DNA of 28,736 bases from Wenzhouxiangella sp. (GTDB taxonomy: Bacteria > Pseudomonadota > Gammaproteobacteria > Xanthomonadales > Wenzhouxiangellaceae), in the NCBI GenBank assembly GCA_018400355.1, contig JAGYMV010000002.1, forward strand, positions 1-28,736, read 5' to 3'. Position 1 is the stretch's first letter, and every line of letters starts with the position of its first letter. A program made the translations under genes and the position numbers. The notes under the pieces were generated by a model. It did no database searches. It saw only the letters and a program-made list of their open reading frames with translations, and was not told the DNA's origin. Below are positions 1-8,698 of this stretch, piece after piece.

Positions 1-1
1 T

Positions 2-343
2 GATGCACTGGGCACTTCCTTGATGGATGAATACGCCACTCGGCTACTGGATTTTGATAGCCGAAACACCGTTGAAGTCATGCCATTGGAGGCCGATCAA
101 GACCCTCGCAGAACACGGGTGAGAACGCGCCTCAAGTTAGACAACGGCTCCATCATGCCGATTGACTACATCTTGAGGCAACACGATGGCCAGTGGCTGG
201 TGTTTGATGTCATTGCCGAAGGCATTTCTTATGTGGCCACTTTCAGAAATCAGATCGGTGAACAAATTTCCCAAATTGGCTTTGAGGCCACACTCGCCGG
301 GCTTCAAAAAGGCGATGTGGTATTGGATGCCGACGGGTCATGA
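2..343 (+). CDS. mlaC: MlaC, phospholipid-binding periplasmic protein (C-terminal part, cut by window start)
   Basis: This is the 3' part of a gene that begins before the window; the frame is open from base 2 to the TGA at 341-343. About 113 residues are visible. They match the C-terminal half of MlaC/Ttg2D, with the typical stretch around PIDYILRQHDGQWLVFDV and then a segment reading ISYVATFRNQIGEQI. In the family, MlaC is a soluble periplasmic carrier. It shuttles phospholipid between the outer-membrane MlaA complex and the inner-membrane MlaFEDB transporter. The stop overlaps the next gene's start in an ATGA, so mlaB is probably translationally coupled. An in-frame TTG at base 20 is internal and not a real start. 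Identification is by family resemblance and by the mlaB and mlaA neighbours. Confidence 0.9.
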   Translation, partial: DALGTSLMDEYATRLLDFDSRNTVEVMPLEADQDPRRTRVRTRLKLDNGSIMPIDYILRQHDGQWLVFDVIAEGISYVATFRNQIGEQISQIGFEATLAGLQKGDVVLDADGS

Positions 344-663
344 GTGAGACTGGCCACACGCTCAAGCCAACGGGTTCTTTAACCATGAAAGAGGTGCCCT
401 ATTGGCACTCGAAGACAAACAACGCTCAGGCCCTACCATGCGACATCGACTTATCGGATGTCGAGCGAACCGACTCCAGTGCACTGGCCTGGCTATTGGA
501 CTTGCAATCAAAGGGCCAACAGCAGCAACTCGCCATTGCATTCCACAATCCACCCGAGGCACTGGTGACGCTCGCCCAACTCAGTGGCGTGCAGGCGCTA
601 CTGGGGTGGGACACTGAAATCGACTGTACCGAAAATTCAAACTCAATCGAAGCAGACTCATGA
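340..663 (+). CDS. mlaB: MlaB, STAS-domain subunit of the Mla phospholipid transporter
   Basis: This 107-residue protein has a single STAS domain. The diagnostic loop is DLSDVERTDSSALAWLL at about residues 37-53, equivalent to the D-[ST]-x-[GA]-L loop of anti-sigma-factor-antagonist folds. Ser46 follows Asp45 where E. coli MlaB has Thr. In the family, MlaB sits on the cytoplasmic side and stabilises the MlaF ATPase in the MlaFEDB complex. Its start overlaps the mlaC stop (ATGA at 340-343) and its stop overlaps the mlaA start in the same way (660-663). The conserved order mlaC-mlaB supports the call, because STAS sequences alone are weakly diagnostic. The first 30 or so residues are poorly conserved in this family. 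Confidence 0.85.
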   Translation: MSETGHTLKPTGSLTMKEVPYWHSKTNNAQALPCDIDLSDVERTDSSALAWLLDLQSKGQQQQLAIAFHNPPEALVTLAQLSGVQALLGWDTEIDCTENSNSIEADS

Positions 664-1418
664 AACAACTCAAACACCTGGCCAGGGTCACATTGGCGCT
701 GATGTCACTCACTCTGATCATTGGTTGTGCCAGCACAACCAAAGAACTGGCCGCACCAACGCCAGACGATCCTTGGGAGTCAACCAACCGCTCTGTCTAT
801 GCCTTCAACCAAACCGTGGATCGCACCCTGCTTCGGCCGGTGGCCCACACCTACGACCAAATCACACCCAAGCCTGCAAAGCGTGGCATCAGTAACTTCT
901 TTGACAACCTTGCCTCCCCTTGGGTCACCGGCCAATTGTTGCTGCAAGGCCGGTTTGTGGACGGCTCAGAACAATTCGGGCGCTTTCTCATCAATACTGT
1001 TTATGGTGTTGGCGGATTATTCGATGTGGCCGACCACAACAATCTGCCCAACCACAAAACAGACTTAGGCGCCACCTTCGCCACTTGGGGCTGGGAAAAC
1101 TCTCGGTTTGTGATGTTGCCACTGCTCGGACCCGCCACCGTCAGAGACGGCCTAGGCCGAGTGACTGAGATGACCACCGACCCGGCCGATCAGGCACTGA
1201 GACACCGAACTGGGCCCGGCATCACCGCCTTGGACCTCATTCAAATGCGTGCTGGCTTTTTGGGCCTTGATGAGAGCCTAGAAGATGCCTACGACGAATA
1301 CGCCTTTGTCCGAGACGGCTGGTTGCAACGCAGAAACTTTCAGCTGTTTGGTGATGAAGCCAGCCTGCCTGACTACGATGCCTTTTTAGAGGACGATGAT
1401 GACGCACCCACTCCCTAA
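660..1418 (+). CDS. mlaA: MlaA (VacJ) outer-membrane lipoprotein
   Basis: This 252-residue protein starts with a lipoprotein signal peptide. A basic n-region and hydrophobic core end in IIGC, giving lipidated Cys23. Ala at +2 is compatible with sorting to the outer membrane. The mature part has the MlaA/VacJ hallmarks [18 protein letters not shown] near residue 37, the [13 protein letters not shown] region, and [16 protein letters not shown]. In the family, MlaA forms a ring in the outer membrane with porins. It removes mislocalised outer-leaflet phospholipid and passes it to MlaC. The acidic C-terminal tail ([10 protein letters not shown]) is typical. The gene overlaps mlaB by 4 bases and kbl by 23 bases. 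In E. coli and Pseudomonas, mlaA lies apart from the mla operon; here it is joined to it. Confidence 0.93.
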   Translation: MKQLKHLARVTLALMSLTLIIGCASTTKELAAPTPDDPWESTNRSVYAFNQTVDRTLLRPVAHTYDQITPKPAKRGISNFFDNLASPWVTGQLLLQGRFVDGSEQFGRFLINTVYGVGGLFDVADHNNLPNHKTDLGATFATWGWENSRFVMLPLLGPATVRDGLGRVTEMTTDPADQALRHRTGPGITALDLIQMRAGFLGLDESLEDAYDEYAFVRDGWLQRRNFQLFGDEASLPDYDAFLEDDDDAPTP

Positions 1419-2598
1419 CAAAGCCCAGTCGCACTGGCTTGAGGCGCTAGAACAAATTGAGTCTGATGGCTTGTACAAGCGCGAGCGTGAAATCATCACG
1501 CCTCAGCGGGTTGAAATTGAAACACAGGGTGGACAACACGTCCTCAACTTCTGTGCCAACAACTACCTGGGCTTAGCCGATCATCCTGACTTGATTTCGG
1601 CGGCGAAGCAGGCGCTAGATGACTATGGGTTTGGCTTGGCTTCAGTGCGCTTTATTTGTGGCACTCAAACACCGCATCGGCAGTTAGAAAAAACCATAGC
1701 TGACTTTTTGGGCCAAGACGACAGCATTCTGTATGCCGCATGCTTCGACGCCAATGGTGGCCTATTTGAACCGCTCCTTGATGACCAGGACGCGATCATT
1801 TCAGACCAGCTCAATCATGCCTCCATCATCGATGGCATCCGCTTGTGCAAAGCAGAACGCCATCGCTACGCCAATGCGGACATGAATGCTTTGGAAGATT
1901 GCTTAAAAGCCACTCAAAAAAAGCGCACCCGCCTGATTGCCACCGATGGCGTGTTTTCGATGGATGGCACCATCGCGCCACTCGATGAGATCGCGGCATT
2001 GGCCGAGCGCTATGATGCGCTGGTCATGGTTGATGACTGCCACGCCACAGGTTTTCTGGGCCCACATGGCAAGGGCTCCGGCGAGCACCATGGCGTGATG
2101 GATAAGATCGATATTGTCACCTCAACGCTTGGCAAAGCGATGGGTGGTGGCATGGGTGGGTTCACTGCAGCCTCATCGACTGTGGTTGATTTGCTCCGCC
2201 AGCGTTCGCGGCCTTACTTATTTTCCAACTCTTTGGCACCGGCATTGGTGGCGGCAGCGCAGGCCGCCTTTGATCTGATTCAAGCCTCGGGCGAGCGGCG
2301 TGCCAAGCTCCAACACAACACCGAGTTTTTCAGACAGGCCATGACAGACGCTGGGTTTGACATCAAACCAGGCACACATCCGATCGTACCGGTGATGCTC
2401 TACGATGCACCGCTGGCACAAGCCATGGCACAAGAACTGCTCACAGAAGGCATCTACGTGATTGGCTTTTTCTACCCTGTGGTTCCCAAAGGCGAAGCAC
2501 GGATTCGCACCCAGATCTCAGCAGCACACACCAAAGCGCATTTAGAGCAGGCAGTGGATGCCTTTACCAAGGTGGGCAAACGTTTGGGCGTGGTGTGA
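1396..2598 (+). CDS. kbl: Glycine C-acetyltransferase (2-amino-3-ketobutyrate CoA ligase)
   Basis: This 400-residue PLP enzyme belongs to the alpha-oxoamine synthase family. It has close Kbl signatures throughout: [10 protein letters not shown] near 51, [13 protein letters not shown] near 79, [14 protein letters not shown] near 140, and [11 protein letters not shown] near 212. The PLP lysine is K247 in [10 protein letters not shown], and [17 protein letters not shown] follows. Kbl splits 2-amino-3-ketobutyrate with CoA into glycine and acetyl-CoA. It does so in the cytoplasm, as the second step of threonine breakdown. Length fits the family (about 397). BioF and HemA relatives are less likely because the FICGTQ and [10 protein letters not shown] stretches are Kbl-like. 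ATG codons at 1396 and 1399 both lie just after a GAGGA ribosome site that is inside mlaA. The usual partner tdh (threonine dehydrogenase) is absent next door. Confidence 0.93.
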   Translation: MMTHPLPNKAQSHWLEALEQIESDGLYKREREIITPQRVEIETQGGQHVLNFCANNYLGLADHPDLISAAKQALDDYGFGLASVRFICGTQTPHRQLEKTIADFLGQDDSILYAACFDANGGLFEPLLDDQDAIISDQLNHASIIDGIRLCKAERHRYANADMNALEDCLKATQKKRTRLIATDGVFSMDGTIAPLDEIAALAERYDALVMVDDCHATGFLGPHGKGSGEHHGVMDKIDIVTSTLGKAMGGGMGGFTAASSTVVDLLRQRSRPYLFSNSLAPALVAAAQAAFDLIQASGERRAKLQHNTEFFRQAMTDAGFDIKPGTHPIVPVMLYDAPLAQAMAQELLTEGIYVIGFFYPVVPKGEARIRTQISAAHTKAHLEQAVDAFTKVGKRLGVV

Positions 2599-4055
2599 GC
2601 CAACACCACCAAATCATCATCATCGGGGCTGGCTTTGCCGGCCTGGGTCTGGCAATTCAACTCAAAAAAGCAGGCATCCATGACTTTGTTGTCCTAGAGC
2701 GCGAAGCAGGCGTGGGTGGCACGTGGTGGGTCAACCGCTATCCAGGCGCCGCTTGCGATGTCCAATCTCATCTCTATTCGTTGTCGTTTGCACCCAAAGC
2801 CGATTGGTCTCGGCAATTTGCACCCCGCAGAGAAATTCAGGCCCATCTAGAGGAAATGGTCACCGCATTTGACCTGGCGCCACACCTCGAACTCAACACA
2901 GAGATCACAAAGGCGCGATGGGATGAACACACAAAGCAATGGCAGGTGACCGATAGCCAAGGCCGGACCCGAAACAGCCAACTCTTGGTGGGCGCACTGG
3001 GTGGCTTAGCACGACCCGCCTGGCCTGACATCGCTGGCTTGGATACCTTTGGTGGGCGCATCATCCATTCGCAACAGTGGCCCGATGATCTCGATCTCAC
3101 CGACCAGCGCGTTGGGGTGATTGGCACCGGAGCATCCGCCGTCCAATTTGTGCCTCATTTGGCCAAAGTGACCCGATCGCTTCATGTGTTCCAACGCACC
3201 CCAAATTGGATTTTGCCAAAGCCCGATCGTCCCATTGGGCCAATACAACAATTACTCTATCGGGTCTTCCCACCCGCCCGCCACTTGACACGGCTGGGAT
3301 TGTTTTTGTTGCTAGAGACTCGGCTGCCTGCTTTCACGCGCTGGCCGGCCCTTTCTGCCTTACACCGACGAAAAGCGCTGAAGCACTTAGAAAGGCAGGT
3401 CGATGACCCAGCCCTGATCAAAGCACTCACGCCCCGCTACGCCATGGGCTGTAAACGCGTACTCATGTCCAATGACTACTATCCCACATTCAACCTCCCA
3501 CACGTCGAATTGATTGATCGGGCCATCACCCAGGTCACGCCCACAGCCATTGTGGACCAATCCGGTGAGGCTCACCCAGTCGATGTGATTGTCCTTGGCA
3601 CCGGCTTCCAGGCCACCTCCCCCATTCCCGAGGGACTCATTGTGGGCAAAGACGAACTGGATCTTGGGCGGCTCTGGGCGGGTGGGCCCAAGGCCTACAA
3701 AGGCACCGCCGTGCATGGGTTCCCCAACTTTTTTATGCTGCTTGGGCCAAATACAGCCCTGGGACACAATTCCGTTTTGCTCATGATTGAAGGCCAAATC
3801 CGCTACATCGTCCAGGCCCTTAAACAGATGAGGAAGCACCACTGGCAAGAAATTGAAATCACGGACAAAGCACAGCGGGATTGGAACGATCAATTGGATC
3901 AAACCTTGTCCCATTCCGTGTGGAATGCCGGTGGCTGTCAAAGTTGGTACCTTCATCCCATCAGCGGCCGAAATACCACCCTGTGGCCGCACACCACCGT
4001 CCGCTTTAAAAGGCTGACCAAGCACTTCGATCATGCCGTTTATGCCTGCAAATAA
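2595..4055 (+). CDS. Flavin-containing monooxygenase, Baeyer-Villiger type
   Basis: This 486-residue protein has two Rossmann folds. The FAD site is GAGFAGLG at 11-18, followed by [15 protein letters not shown] at 41-55. The NADPH site is GTGASA at 177-182. Between them [11 protein letters not shown] (152-162) fits the Baeyer-Villiger fingerprint FxGxxxHxxxW. A late GTGFQAT motif is also family-typical. Such enzymes use NADPH and O2 to insert oxygen next to a ketone, or oxidise N or S in soft nucleophiles. The substrate cannot be read from sequence. Translation most likely starts at GTG 2595, which overlaps the kbl TGA, implying coupling to kbl. There is no obvious metabolic link to threonine breakdown. 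A related N-hydroxylating or ketone monooxygenase cannot be excluded. Confidence 0.85.
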   Translation: MSQHHQIIIIGAGFAGLGLAIQLKKAGIHDFVVLEREAGVGGTWWVNRYPGAACDVQSHLYSLSFAPKADWSRQFAPRREIQAHLEEMVTAFDLAPHLELNTEITKARWDEHTKQWQVTDSQGRTRNSQLLVGALGGLARPAWPDIAGLDTFGGRIIHSQQWPDDLDLTDQRVGVIGTGASAVQFVPHLAKVTRSLHVFQRTPNWILPKPDRPIGPIQQLLYRVFPPARHLTRLGLFLLLETRLPAFTRWPALSALHRRKALKHLERQVDDPALIKALTPRYAMGCKRVLMSNDYYPTFNLPHVELIDRAITQVTPTAIVDQSGEAHPVDVIVLGTGFQATSPIPEGLIVGKDELDLGRLWAGGPKAYKGTAVHGFPNFFMLLGPNTALGHNSVLLMIEGQIRYIVQALKQMRKHHWQEIEITDKAQRDWNDQLDQTLSHSVWNAGGCQSWYLHPISGRNTTLWPHTTVRFKRLTKHFDHAVYACK

Positions 4056-4064
4056 TGCTAGGAT
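4056..4064 (+). promoter_or_regulatory. Possible extended -10 element upstream of ccmA
   Basis: In the 38-base gap between the monooxygenase stop and the ccmA GTG start there is TGCTAGGAT. This matches an extended -10 (TGnTATAAT) in the TG and in 4 of 6 hexamer positions. No convincing -35 lies at the right distance. It is the only gap between 1 and 10624 large enough for a promoter, so it is the logical place for a ccm promoter. The sequence match alone is weak. Confidence 0.25.
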
Positions 4065-4093
4065 ACAGGGCATATTAGTTATCTAGCGATGTC

Positions 4094-4705
4094 GTGAAGC
4101 CGTATCTCGTTGCCAGCCAAGTCAGCTTTCATCGTCACAGCGAAGCCGTCTTTCAACCCGTTGATTTGAACCTGCTCCCGGCGGCGTTGTGCGTGGTCAC
4201 CGGCGCCAATGGGTCTGGCAAAACAACCCTGATTCGCACGCTGGCAGGCATCTTGCCGGTCAGTGAGGGGTCACTTGAACGAAACGCCGCCATGGCTTTC
4301 ATTGGCCACCGACCCGGCATCAAAGATGACCTCACCTGCATAGAAAATCTGTCGTTCATGCAACGATTCTATCCAAGCCACCCCACGAGAGAAGCCTTGG
4401 GTGCTCATCAGGCACTCAAGCAGGCTGGTCTCGGATGCCACGTCCGTCGCTTGGCTGGCCACCTGTCGGCAGGGCAAAGAAGACGGCTGGCCTTGGCCAG
4501 GTTATTGGTCTCCCCGGCCGATGTGTGGCTATTGGATGAGCCCTACACCAGTTTGGACACCGCCGCCTGCCAATGGGTCGATGGGCTTCTTGATCATCAC
4601 TTGGCATCTCATGGTGCGGCGATTGTGACGGCGCATCAACGACAACCGGCATTGACGCACACCATTGATCGACTTGAGGTGATTGCGGGAGCCCGAGCGA
4701 CATGA
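4094..4705 (+). CDS. ccmA: CcmA, heme exporter ATP-binding protein
   Basis: This small (203 aa) ABC ATPase has Walker A GANGSGKTT at 37-45, signature LSAGQRRR at 124-131, Walker B VWLLDEP at 144-150, and the switch His at 181. The GQRRRLALARL wording and FIGHRPGIKDDLT are typical of CcmA. In System I cytochrome c maturation, CcmA with CcmB uses ATP to release holo-CcmE from the CcmC-heme-CcmE complex on the inner membrane. The start is GTG 4094; the ATG at 4089 is out of frame and runs straight into a stop. It overlaps ccmB by 4 bases (ATGA). It is the first gene of a complete ccmA-I cluster, which makes the call secure. Confidence 0.95.
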   Translation: MKPYLVASQVSFHRHSEAVFQPVDLNLLPAALCVVTGANGSGKTTLIRTLAGILPVSEGSLERNAAMAFIGHRPGIKDDLTCIENLSFMQRFYPSHPTREALGAHQALKQAGLGCHVRRLAGHLSAGQRRRLALARLLVSPADVWLLDEPYTSLDTAACQWVDGLLDHHLASHGAAIVTAHQRQPALTHTIDRLEVIAGARAT

Positions 4706-5382
4706 CCCGATCGACCGCTCAGCCTTTGATCGCCTTGCTGCTACGGGATCTCAAGCGCGCCCGCAGACACGGCGGGCAATCCCTGTTGCCCCTTGTCTTC
4801 TTGTTTTCCGTGGTCGCGATGATCCCACTGGGCATCGGCCCCGGGCCCAACCTTCTCCAAGCCATCGCACCTGGGATGATTTGGGTGGCGGCTCTGTTGT
4901 CTGGGCTGCTCGCGCTCGATGGCCTTTTTAAGTCCGACTTTGATGATGGCACCTTGGAGCAGTGGTGGGTCGGCGAGCAGCCAGTGGTGCGATTGGTGAT
5001 GGTCAAGCTGTGCTCGCATTGGCTGATCACTGCTTTGCCCGTGATTGCACTGACCCCCATTGCAGCCCAGATGCTTTATTTGCCCAATGAAGCGCTGGGC
5101 CTTCTTTTATTGACCCTACTACTTGGGACACCCATCCTCTCCTTGGTTGGCGGCTTGGCTTCAGCGCTGACCTTGGGCACCCGCCAAGGTGGTGCACTTT
5201 TGGGGCTATTAATCTTTCCCTTAATCGTGCCCGTGTTAATCTTTAGTACGGGTGCCGTTTCTGCTTATTTAGATGGCCTACCTGTCAGGCCCTATTTGCT
5301 TTTATTGGTGGCGTTGCTGGTGCTGGCGATGAGCCTAGTTCCACTAGCGACTGCCGCCGCCTTGCGCCTTAACATTGAATAG
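4702..5382 (+). CDS. ccmB: CcmB, heme exporter membrane subunit
   Basis: This 226-residue integral membrane protein has about six hydrophobic segments and a short basic N-terminus (LLLRDLKRARR). The segment SLLPLVFLFSVVAMIPLGIG and the loop FKSDFDDGTLEQW are CcmB hallmarks. It is the permease partner of CcmA; the family is usually about 220 aa, so it is full length. Its ATG overlaps the ccmA stop (ATGA at 4702-4705), and ccmC starts two bases after its stop, so the three are expected to be co-translated. Confidence 0.94.
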   Translation: MTRSTAQPLIALLLRDLKRARRHGGQSLLPLVFLFSVVAMIPLGIGPGPNLLQAIAPGMIWVAALLSGLLALDGLFKSDFDDGTLEQWWVGEQPVVRLVMVKLCSHWLITALPVIALTPIAAQMLYLPNEALGLLLLTLLLGTPILSLVGGLASALTLGTRQGGALLGLLIFPLIVPVLIFSTGAVSAYLDGLPVRPYLLLLVALLVLAMSLVPLATAAALRLNIE

Positions 5383-5384
5383 CC

Positions 5385-6146
5385 ATGTGGACTCAGACAA
5401 AACTTGCCTTTCATAAACTCGGGTCACCGCTCACCTTTTTTAGGTTTGCGCAGGCCCTCATTCCATGGCTTTGGGGGCTCACACTCGTCGGTCTTGCTGT
5501 GGGGCTTTATCAGGCGCTCTACCTCGTCCCGCCTGACTACCAACAAGGCGACAGCTATCGGATTTTGTACATCCATGTCCCCGCCGCTTGGCAGGCCATG
5601 GCCACCTACATTGTGATGACAATTTTGGCTGTGATTACTTTGGTGTGGCGGATTCGGACAGCCGAAATCATGGCCATGACCGCCGCACCGATTGGCGCAG
5701 CATTCACCCTGATCTGCTTGGTGACAGGCGCCATTTGGGGCCGTCCCATGTGGGGCACGTACTGGGCGTGGGATGCGCGCCTGACCTCGATGCTCGTTTT
5801 GTTGTTTATCTACTTGGGCATCATGGGCCTGTATGCCGCTTTTGATGATCGTCGCCAAGGCGCACGTGTTGCCAGCATCTTAATTCTGGTGGGGGTGGTC
5901 AACATCCCCATCATCCATTTTTCGGTTGAGTGGTGGACGACACTGCACCAAGGTTCAACCATCAACCTATTTGGTCCATCCACAATGGACCCCAGTATGC
6001 TGCCGCCGCTAATTTGGATGACGGTTGCTGTAAAATTAATGTTCGGTGCGTTGCTCTTGCAGCGAGCAAGAAACGAGTTGCTCGAGCAAGACCAGCGCAA
6101 GAAATGGACATTACAGGCATTGAGGATGAGCGGGCATGATTCCTGA
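5385..6146 (+). CDS. ccmC: CcmC, heme-handling membrane protein with WWD domain
   Basis: This 253-residue, six-helix membrane protein has the periplasmic tryptophan-rich WWD motif WGRPMWGTYWAWDARLTS at 118-135. Two candidate heme-ligand histidines flank it: H64 in YIHVPAAW and H178 in PIIHFSVEWW. CcmC binds heme in the periplasmic face of the inner membrane. It promotes covalent attachment of heme to the CcmE histidine. Length and motif spacing match the family. The gene overlaps ccmD by 11 bases, and the short C-terminal tail after the last helix is cytoplasmic. Confidence 0.96.
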   Translation: MWTQTKLAFHKLGSPLTFFRFAQALIPWLWGLTLVGLAVGLYQALYLVPPDYQQGDSYRILYIHVPAAWQAMATYIVMTILAVITLVWRIRTAEIMAMTAAPIGAAFTLICLVTGAIWGRPMWGTYWAWDARLTSMLVLLFIYLGIMGLYAAFDDRRQGARVASILILVGVVNIPIIHFSVEWWTTLHQGSTINLFGPSTMDPSMLPPLIWMTVAVKLMFGALLLQRARNELLEQDQRKKWTLQALRMSGHDS

Positions 6147-6294
6147 GCTGAGCTATGCAGAATACGTGTGGAGCAGCTATGCCATCGCCGCGGCTGTGAT
6201 TGTTTGGCAAGCGGTTCAGCCCATTCAAAAGTACCGCCAGATCGTCAGCCAAATCAAAGAAGACCACTTAATGAGGAGTGAAGAACACACATGA
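6136..6294 (+). CDS. ccmD: CcmD, small heme exporter protein
   Basis: This 52-codon reading frame (starting MIPELSYAEYVWSSYAIAA) lies between ccmC and ccmE. It is easy to miss because of its size. It has one hydrophobic segment (YAIAAAVIVWQAV, about 15-27) followed by a basic, helical stretch QKYRQIVSQIKED and a polar tail. This is the standard CcmD layout. In the family, CcmD is a single-pass protein that holds CcmC and CcmE together and helps release holo-CcmE. The ATG lies 11 bases inside the ccmC end and the TGA overlaps the ccmE ATG (ATGA, 6291-6294). Position, size and topology all agree. Confidence 0.9.
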   Translation: MIPELSYAEYVWSSYAIAAAVIVWQAVQPIQKYRQIVSQIKEDHLMRSEEHT

Positions 6295-6737
6295 CCCCCA
6301 GGCGTCGTAAGCGTTTAACGGCCGTTGCACTGTTGGTGCTGGGTGTTGGCACAGCTGCAGCCATCGCCATCACAGCACTCCAAGACAACATGCTCTACTT
6401 CATCGCACCAAGCGACATCCAAACCAGCGAACTGCCCCCTGAACGCAACTTTCGCCTCGGTGGCTTGGTCGAAGCTGGCAGCATCCAGCGGGACTCAGAA
6501 TCGCTCTATGTCACATTCACCGTCACCGACGGGGCCCACTCGGTGCCAGTCAGCTATGCCGGCATCTTGCCCGATTTGTTTAGAGAAGGACAAGGCGTCA
6601 TTGCACAAGGCCATTTGGATGACGCAGGCCTATTCCACGCCAGAGAAGTTTTGGCGCGACATGACGAAACCTACATGCCACCTGAGGTGGCTGCCGCACT
6701 TGACCGTGCCGGCGCACCCCATGGGGTACTCGAATGA
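6291..6737 (+). CDS. ccmE: CcmE, periplasmic heme chaperone
   Basis: This 148-residue protein has a basic N-terminus (MTPRRRKRL), one signal-anchor helix at about 10-30, and a periplasmic OB-fold domain. The covalent heme-binding motif is intact: H124 and Y128 in VLARHDETYMPPEV, the HxxxY type found in most proteobacteria. The strand-rich section FRLGGLVEAGSIQRD near 54-68 is typical. CcmE takes heme from CcmC and delivers it to the CcmF/CcmH ligase. The start overlaps the ccmD stop, and the stop overlaps the ccmF start (6734-6737). Confidence 0.96.
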   Translation: MTPRRRKRLTAVALLVLGVGTAAAIAITALQDNMLYFIAPSDIQTSELPPERNFRLGGLVEAGSIQRDSESLYVTFTVTDGAHSVPVSYAGILPDLFREGQGVIAQGHLDDAGLFHAREVLARHDETYMPPEVAAALDRAGAPHGVLE

Positions 6738-8698
6738 TTGCTGAGCTGGGTCAAGTCTTTTTGAGTTTGGCGCTGATCTTGGCGCTGGTGCTATCGGTTG
6801 TCCCTTTGTACGGCGCGTACAAAAACAGACCCGCCTTAATGGCGATGGCACACACGCTTGTGATTGGGCATTTTGTATTCGCGCTGGCCGCCTATATCGC
6901 TCTGAGCATCGTGTTTTTTAACCACGATTTCACCGTCACCTATGTCGCCACCAATTCTAATTTATTGTTGCCTTGGTACTATCGACTCTCTGCTGTGTGG
7001 GGTGGCCACGAAGGCTCGCTATTGCTCTGGATCCTAATGCTGGCTGGCTGGATGTTGCTGGTGAGTCTCTTGTCTCGGTCTCTGCCACGTGCTTTTATCG
7101 CCAGAGTACTGGCGGTGATGGGAATGATTTCGGTCGGCTTTTTGCTGTTTACACTACTGACCTCCAATCCCTTTGATCGGTTGATCCCAGGACCGCTGGA
7201 TGGTCAAGATTTAAACCCCTTGCTGCAAGACCCTGGGATGATCTTTCATCCGCCCTTACTCTACATGGGCTATGTTGGCTTTGCTGTCGCGTTTGGCTTC
7301 GCCATTGCAGGCCTTCTGGGTGGCCGCGTCGAGTCCGAATGGGTCAAATGGTCACGCCCGTGGACATTGATGGCGTGGGCGTTCCTCACCGTTGGCATCG
7401 CCTTGGGCTCTTGGTGGGCTTACTACGAGCTGGGCTGGGGTGGTTGGTGGTTTTGGGACCCAGTGGAGAATGCCTCGTTTATCCCTTGGTTGATCGGCAC
7501 CGCTTTGATTCACTCGCAAGCTGTGACTGAAAAACGCGGCGCCTTTCCTGCTTGGACGATCTTGTTGGCCATCGCCGCCTTTTCCATGTCATTGCTTGGG
7601 ACTTTCTTGGTACGCTCGGGTGTGCTGACCTCGGTCCACGCTTTTGCCAATGATCCAGAAAGGGGCATGTTTATCTTAGGTTTCATGATCGTGGTCACCG
7701 GTGGTGCCTTGCTTTTGTATGCCCTTCGGGCACCACGCATCATGACCGGCAAGGGATTCGACTTTATGAGTCGGGAGTCCTTGTTGCTACTAAACAACGT
7801 CTTTTTCACCGTCTCTGCTGCCATGGTGCTTCTGGGCACGCTCTATCCTTTGATCATCGACATGATGGGCTGGGGCCAAATCTCAGTAGGACCACCCTAC
7901 TTTGGGGCAATGTTTGTCTTGTTGATGACCCCTGTCGTCCTCTTAATGCCACTCGGTCCGTTCTCCCGCTGGGGCAAAGATGAGCTCTGGCGTGTGGTGT
8001 TCCCATTGCTGGGGAGCTTGGTTTTGTCTCTGGTCGCCGCTTTGATTATTGTGGCTTGGCTAGATGCTTGGAGCGCGCGCGCCATTACGGGCTGGATGGG
8101 TGGCTTGTGGTTGATTTTTGGCTCCTTCCATTACCTATTTGATCGTCAAAAGAGATCCCGCTTTGGCCTCCCACGACATCAGCTCGGGATGATCATGGCC
8201 CATGCAGGTGTGGGCGTGTTCATCATCGGTGTGGCCATGGTTGAGTCAGCCACCTACGAGCGCGATGTCCGCCTGACACCGCAAGAATCCGTGAGTGTGG
8301 CTGGCTATGAATTCACCTTGCTCGAGGTGGTCTCTGTCAAAGGACCCAACTGGATCGCTGATGAGGCACGTTTTACCATCAGCAAAGACGGTGAAGTCAT
8401 TCAAGAGATGGCGCCTCAAAAGCGTCTTTATCATCGCAGTGGTCAAACCATGACGCAGGTGGCCTTAAGACCTGGACTATTTAAAGACCTCTACATCGCC
8501 ATGGGTGAAGAACTGGACGCACAAAGCAATGCGTGGAGCATTCGAATCCACATCAAACCATTCATTCGTTGGATATGGGGGGGTGCACTGCTGTTGGCTC
8601 TTGGCGCAACCTTAGCCGCTACCGACCGCCGTTATCGATTGCAGCAACGCCAATCTGCAACCGAGGGCGTGGATGCTTCGGCCGCCTCCAGCGCATGA
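6734..8698 (+). CDS. ccmF: CcmF, cytochrome c heme lyase subunit
   Basis: This 654-residue polytopic membrane protein has the full CcmF signature set: GGHEGS at 90-95, FHPPLLYMGY at 171-180, and the WWD motif WGGWWFWDPVENASFIPW at 235-252. H172 and H260 flank the WWD and correspond to the periplasmic heme ligands of the family. A large periplasmic domain (about 500-615) precedes the last helix. CcmF, with CcmH and CcmI, takes heme from CcmE, reduces it and ligates it to CxxCH apocytochromes. The length is normal. It overlaps both ccmE and ccmG by four bases. Confidence 0.97.
   Translation: MIAELGQVFLSLALILALVLSVVPLYGAYKNRPALMAMAHTLVIGHFVFALAAYIALSIVFFNHDFTVTYVATNSNLLLPWYYRLSAVWGGHEGSLLLWILMLAGWMLLVSLLSRSLPRAFIARVLAVMGMISVGFLLFTLLTSNPFDRLIPGPLDGQDLNPLLQDPGMIFHPPLLYMGYVGFAVAFGFAIAGLLGGRVESEWVKWSRPWTLMAWAFLTVGIALGSWWAYYELGWGGWWFWDPVENASFIPWLIGTALIHSQAVTEKRGAFPAWTILLAIAAFSMSLLGTFLVRSGVLTSVHAFANDPERGMFILGFMIVVTGGALLLYALRAPRIMTGKGFDFMSRESLLLLNNVFFTVSAAMVLLGTLYPLIIDMMGWGQISVGPPYFGAMFVLLMTPVVLLMPLGPFSRWGKDELWRVVFPLLGSLVLSLVAALIIVAWLDAWSARAITGWMGGLWLIFGSFHYLFDRQKRSRFGLPRHQLGMIMAHAGVGVFIIGVAMVESATYERDVRLTPQESVSVAGYEFTLLEVVSVKGPNWIADEARFTISKDGEVIQEMAPQKRLYHRSGQTMTQVALRPGLFKDLYIAMGEELDAQSNAWSIRIHIKPFIRWIWGGALLLALGATLAATDRRYRLQQRQSATEGVDASAASSA

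Noticed and set aside
1396..2598. BioF (8-amino-7-oxononanoate synthase) as an alternative for kbl
   Set aside because: The sequence follows Kbl closely through [19 protein letters not shown] and [13 protein letters not shown], and no biotin genes are nearby.
3387..4073. 228-codon open frame on the minus strand opposite the monooxygenase
   Set aside because: It is fully antisense to a gene with clear FAD and Baeyer-Villiger motifs. The translation resembles no family and has no plausible start context.
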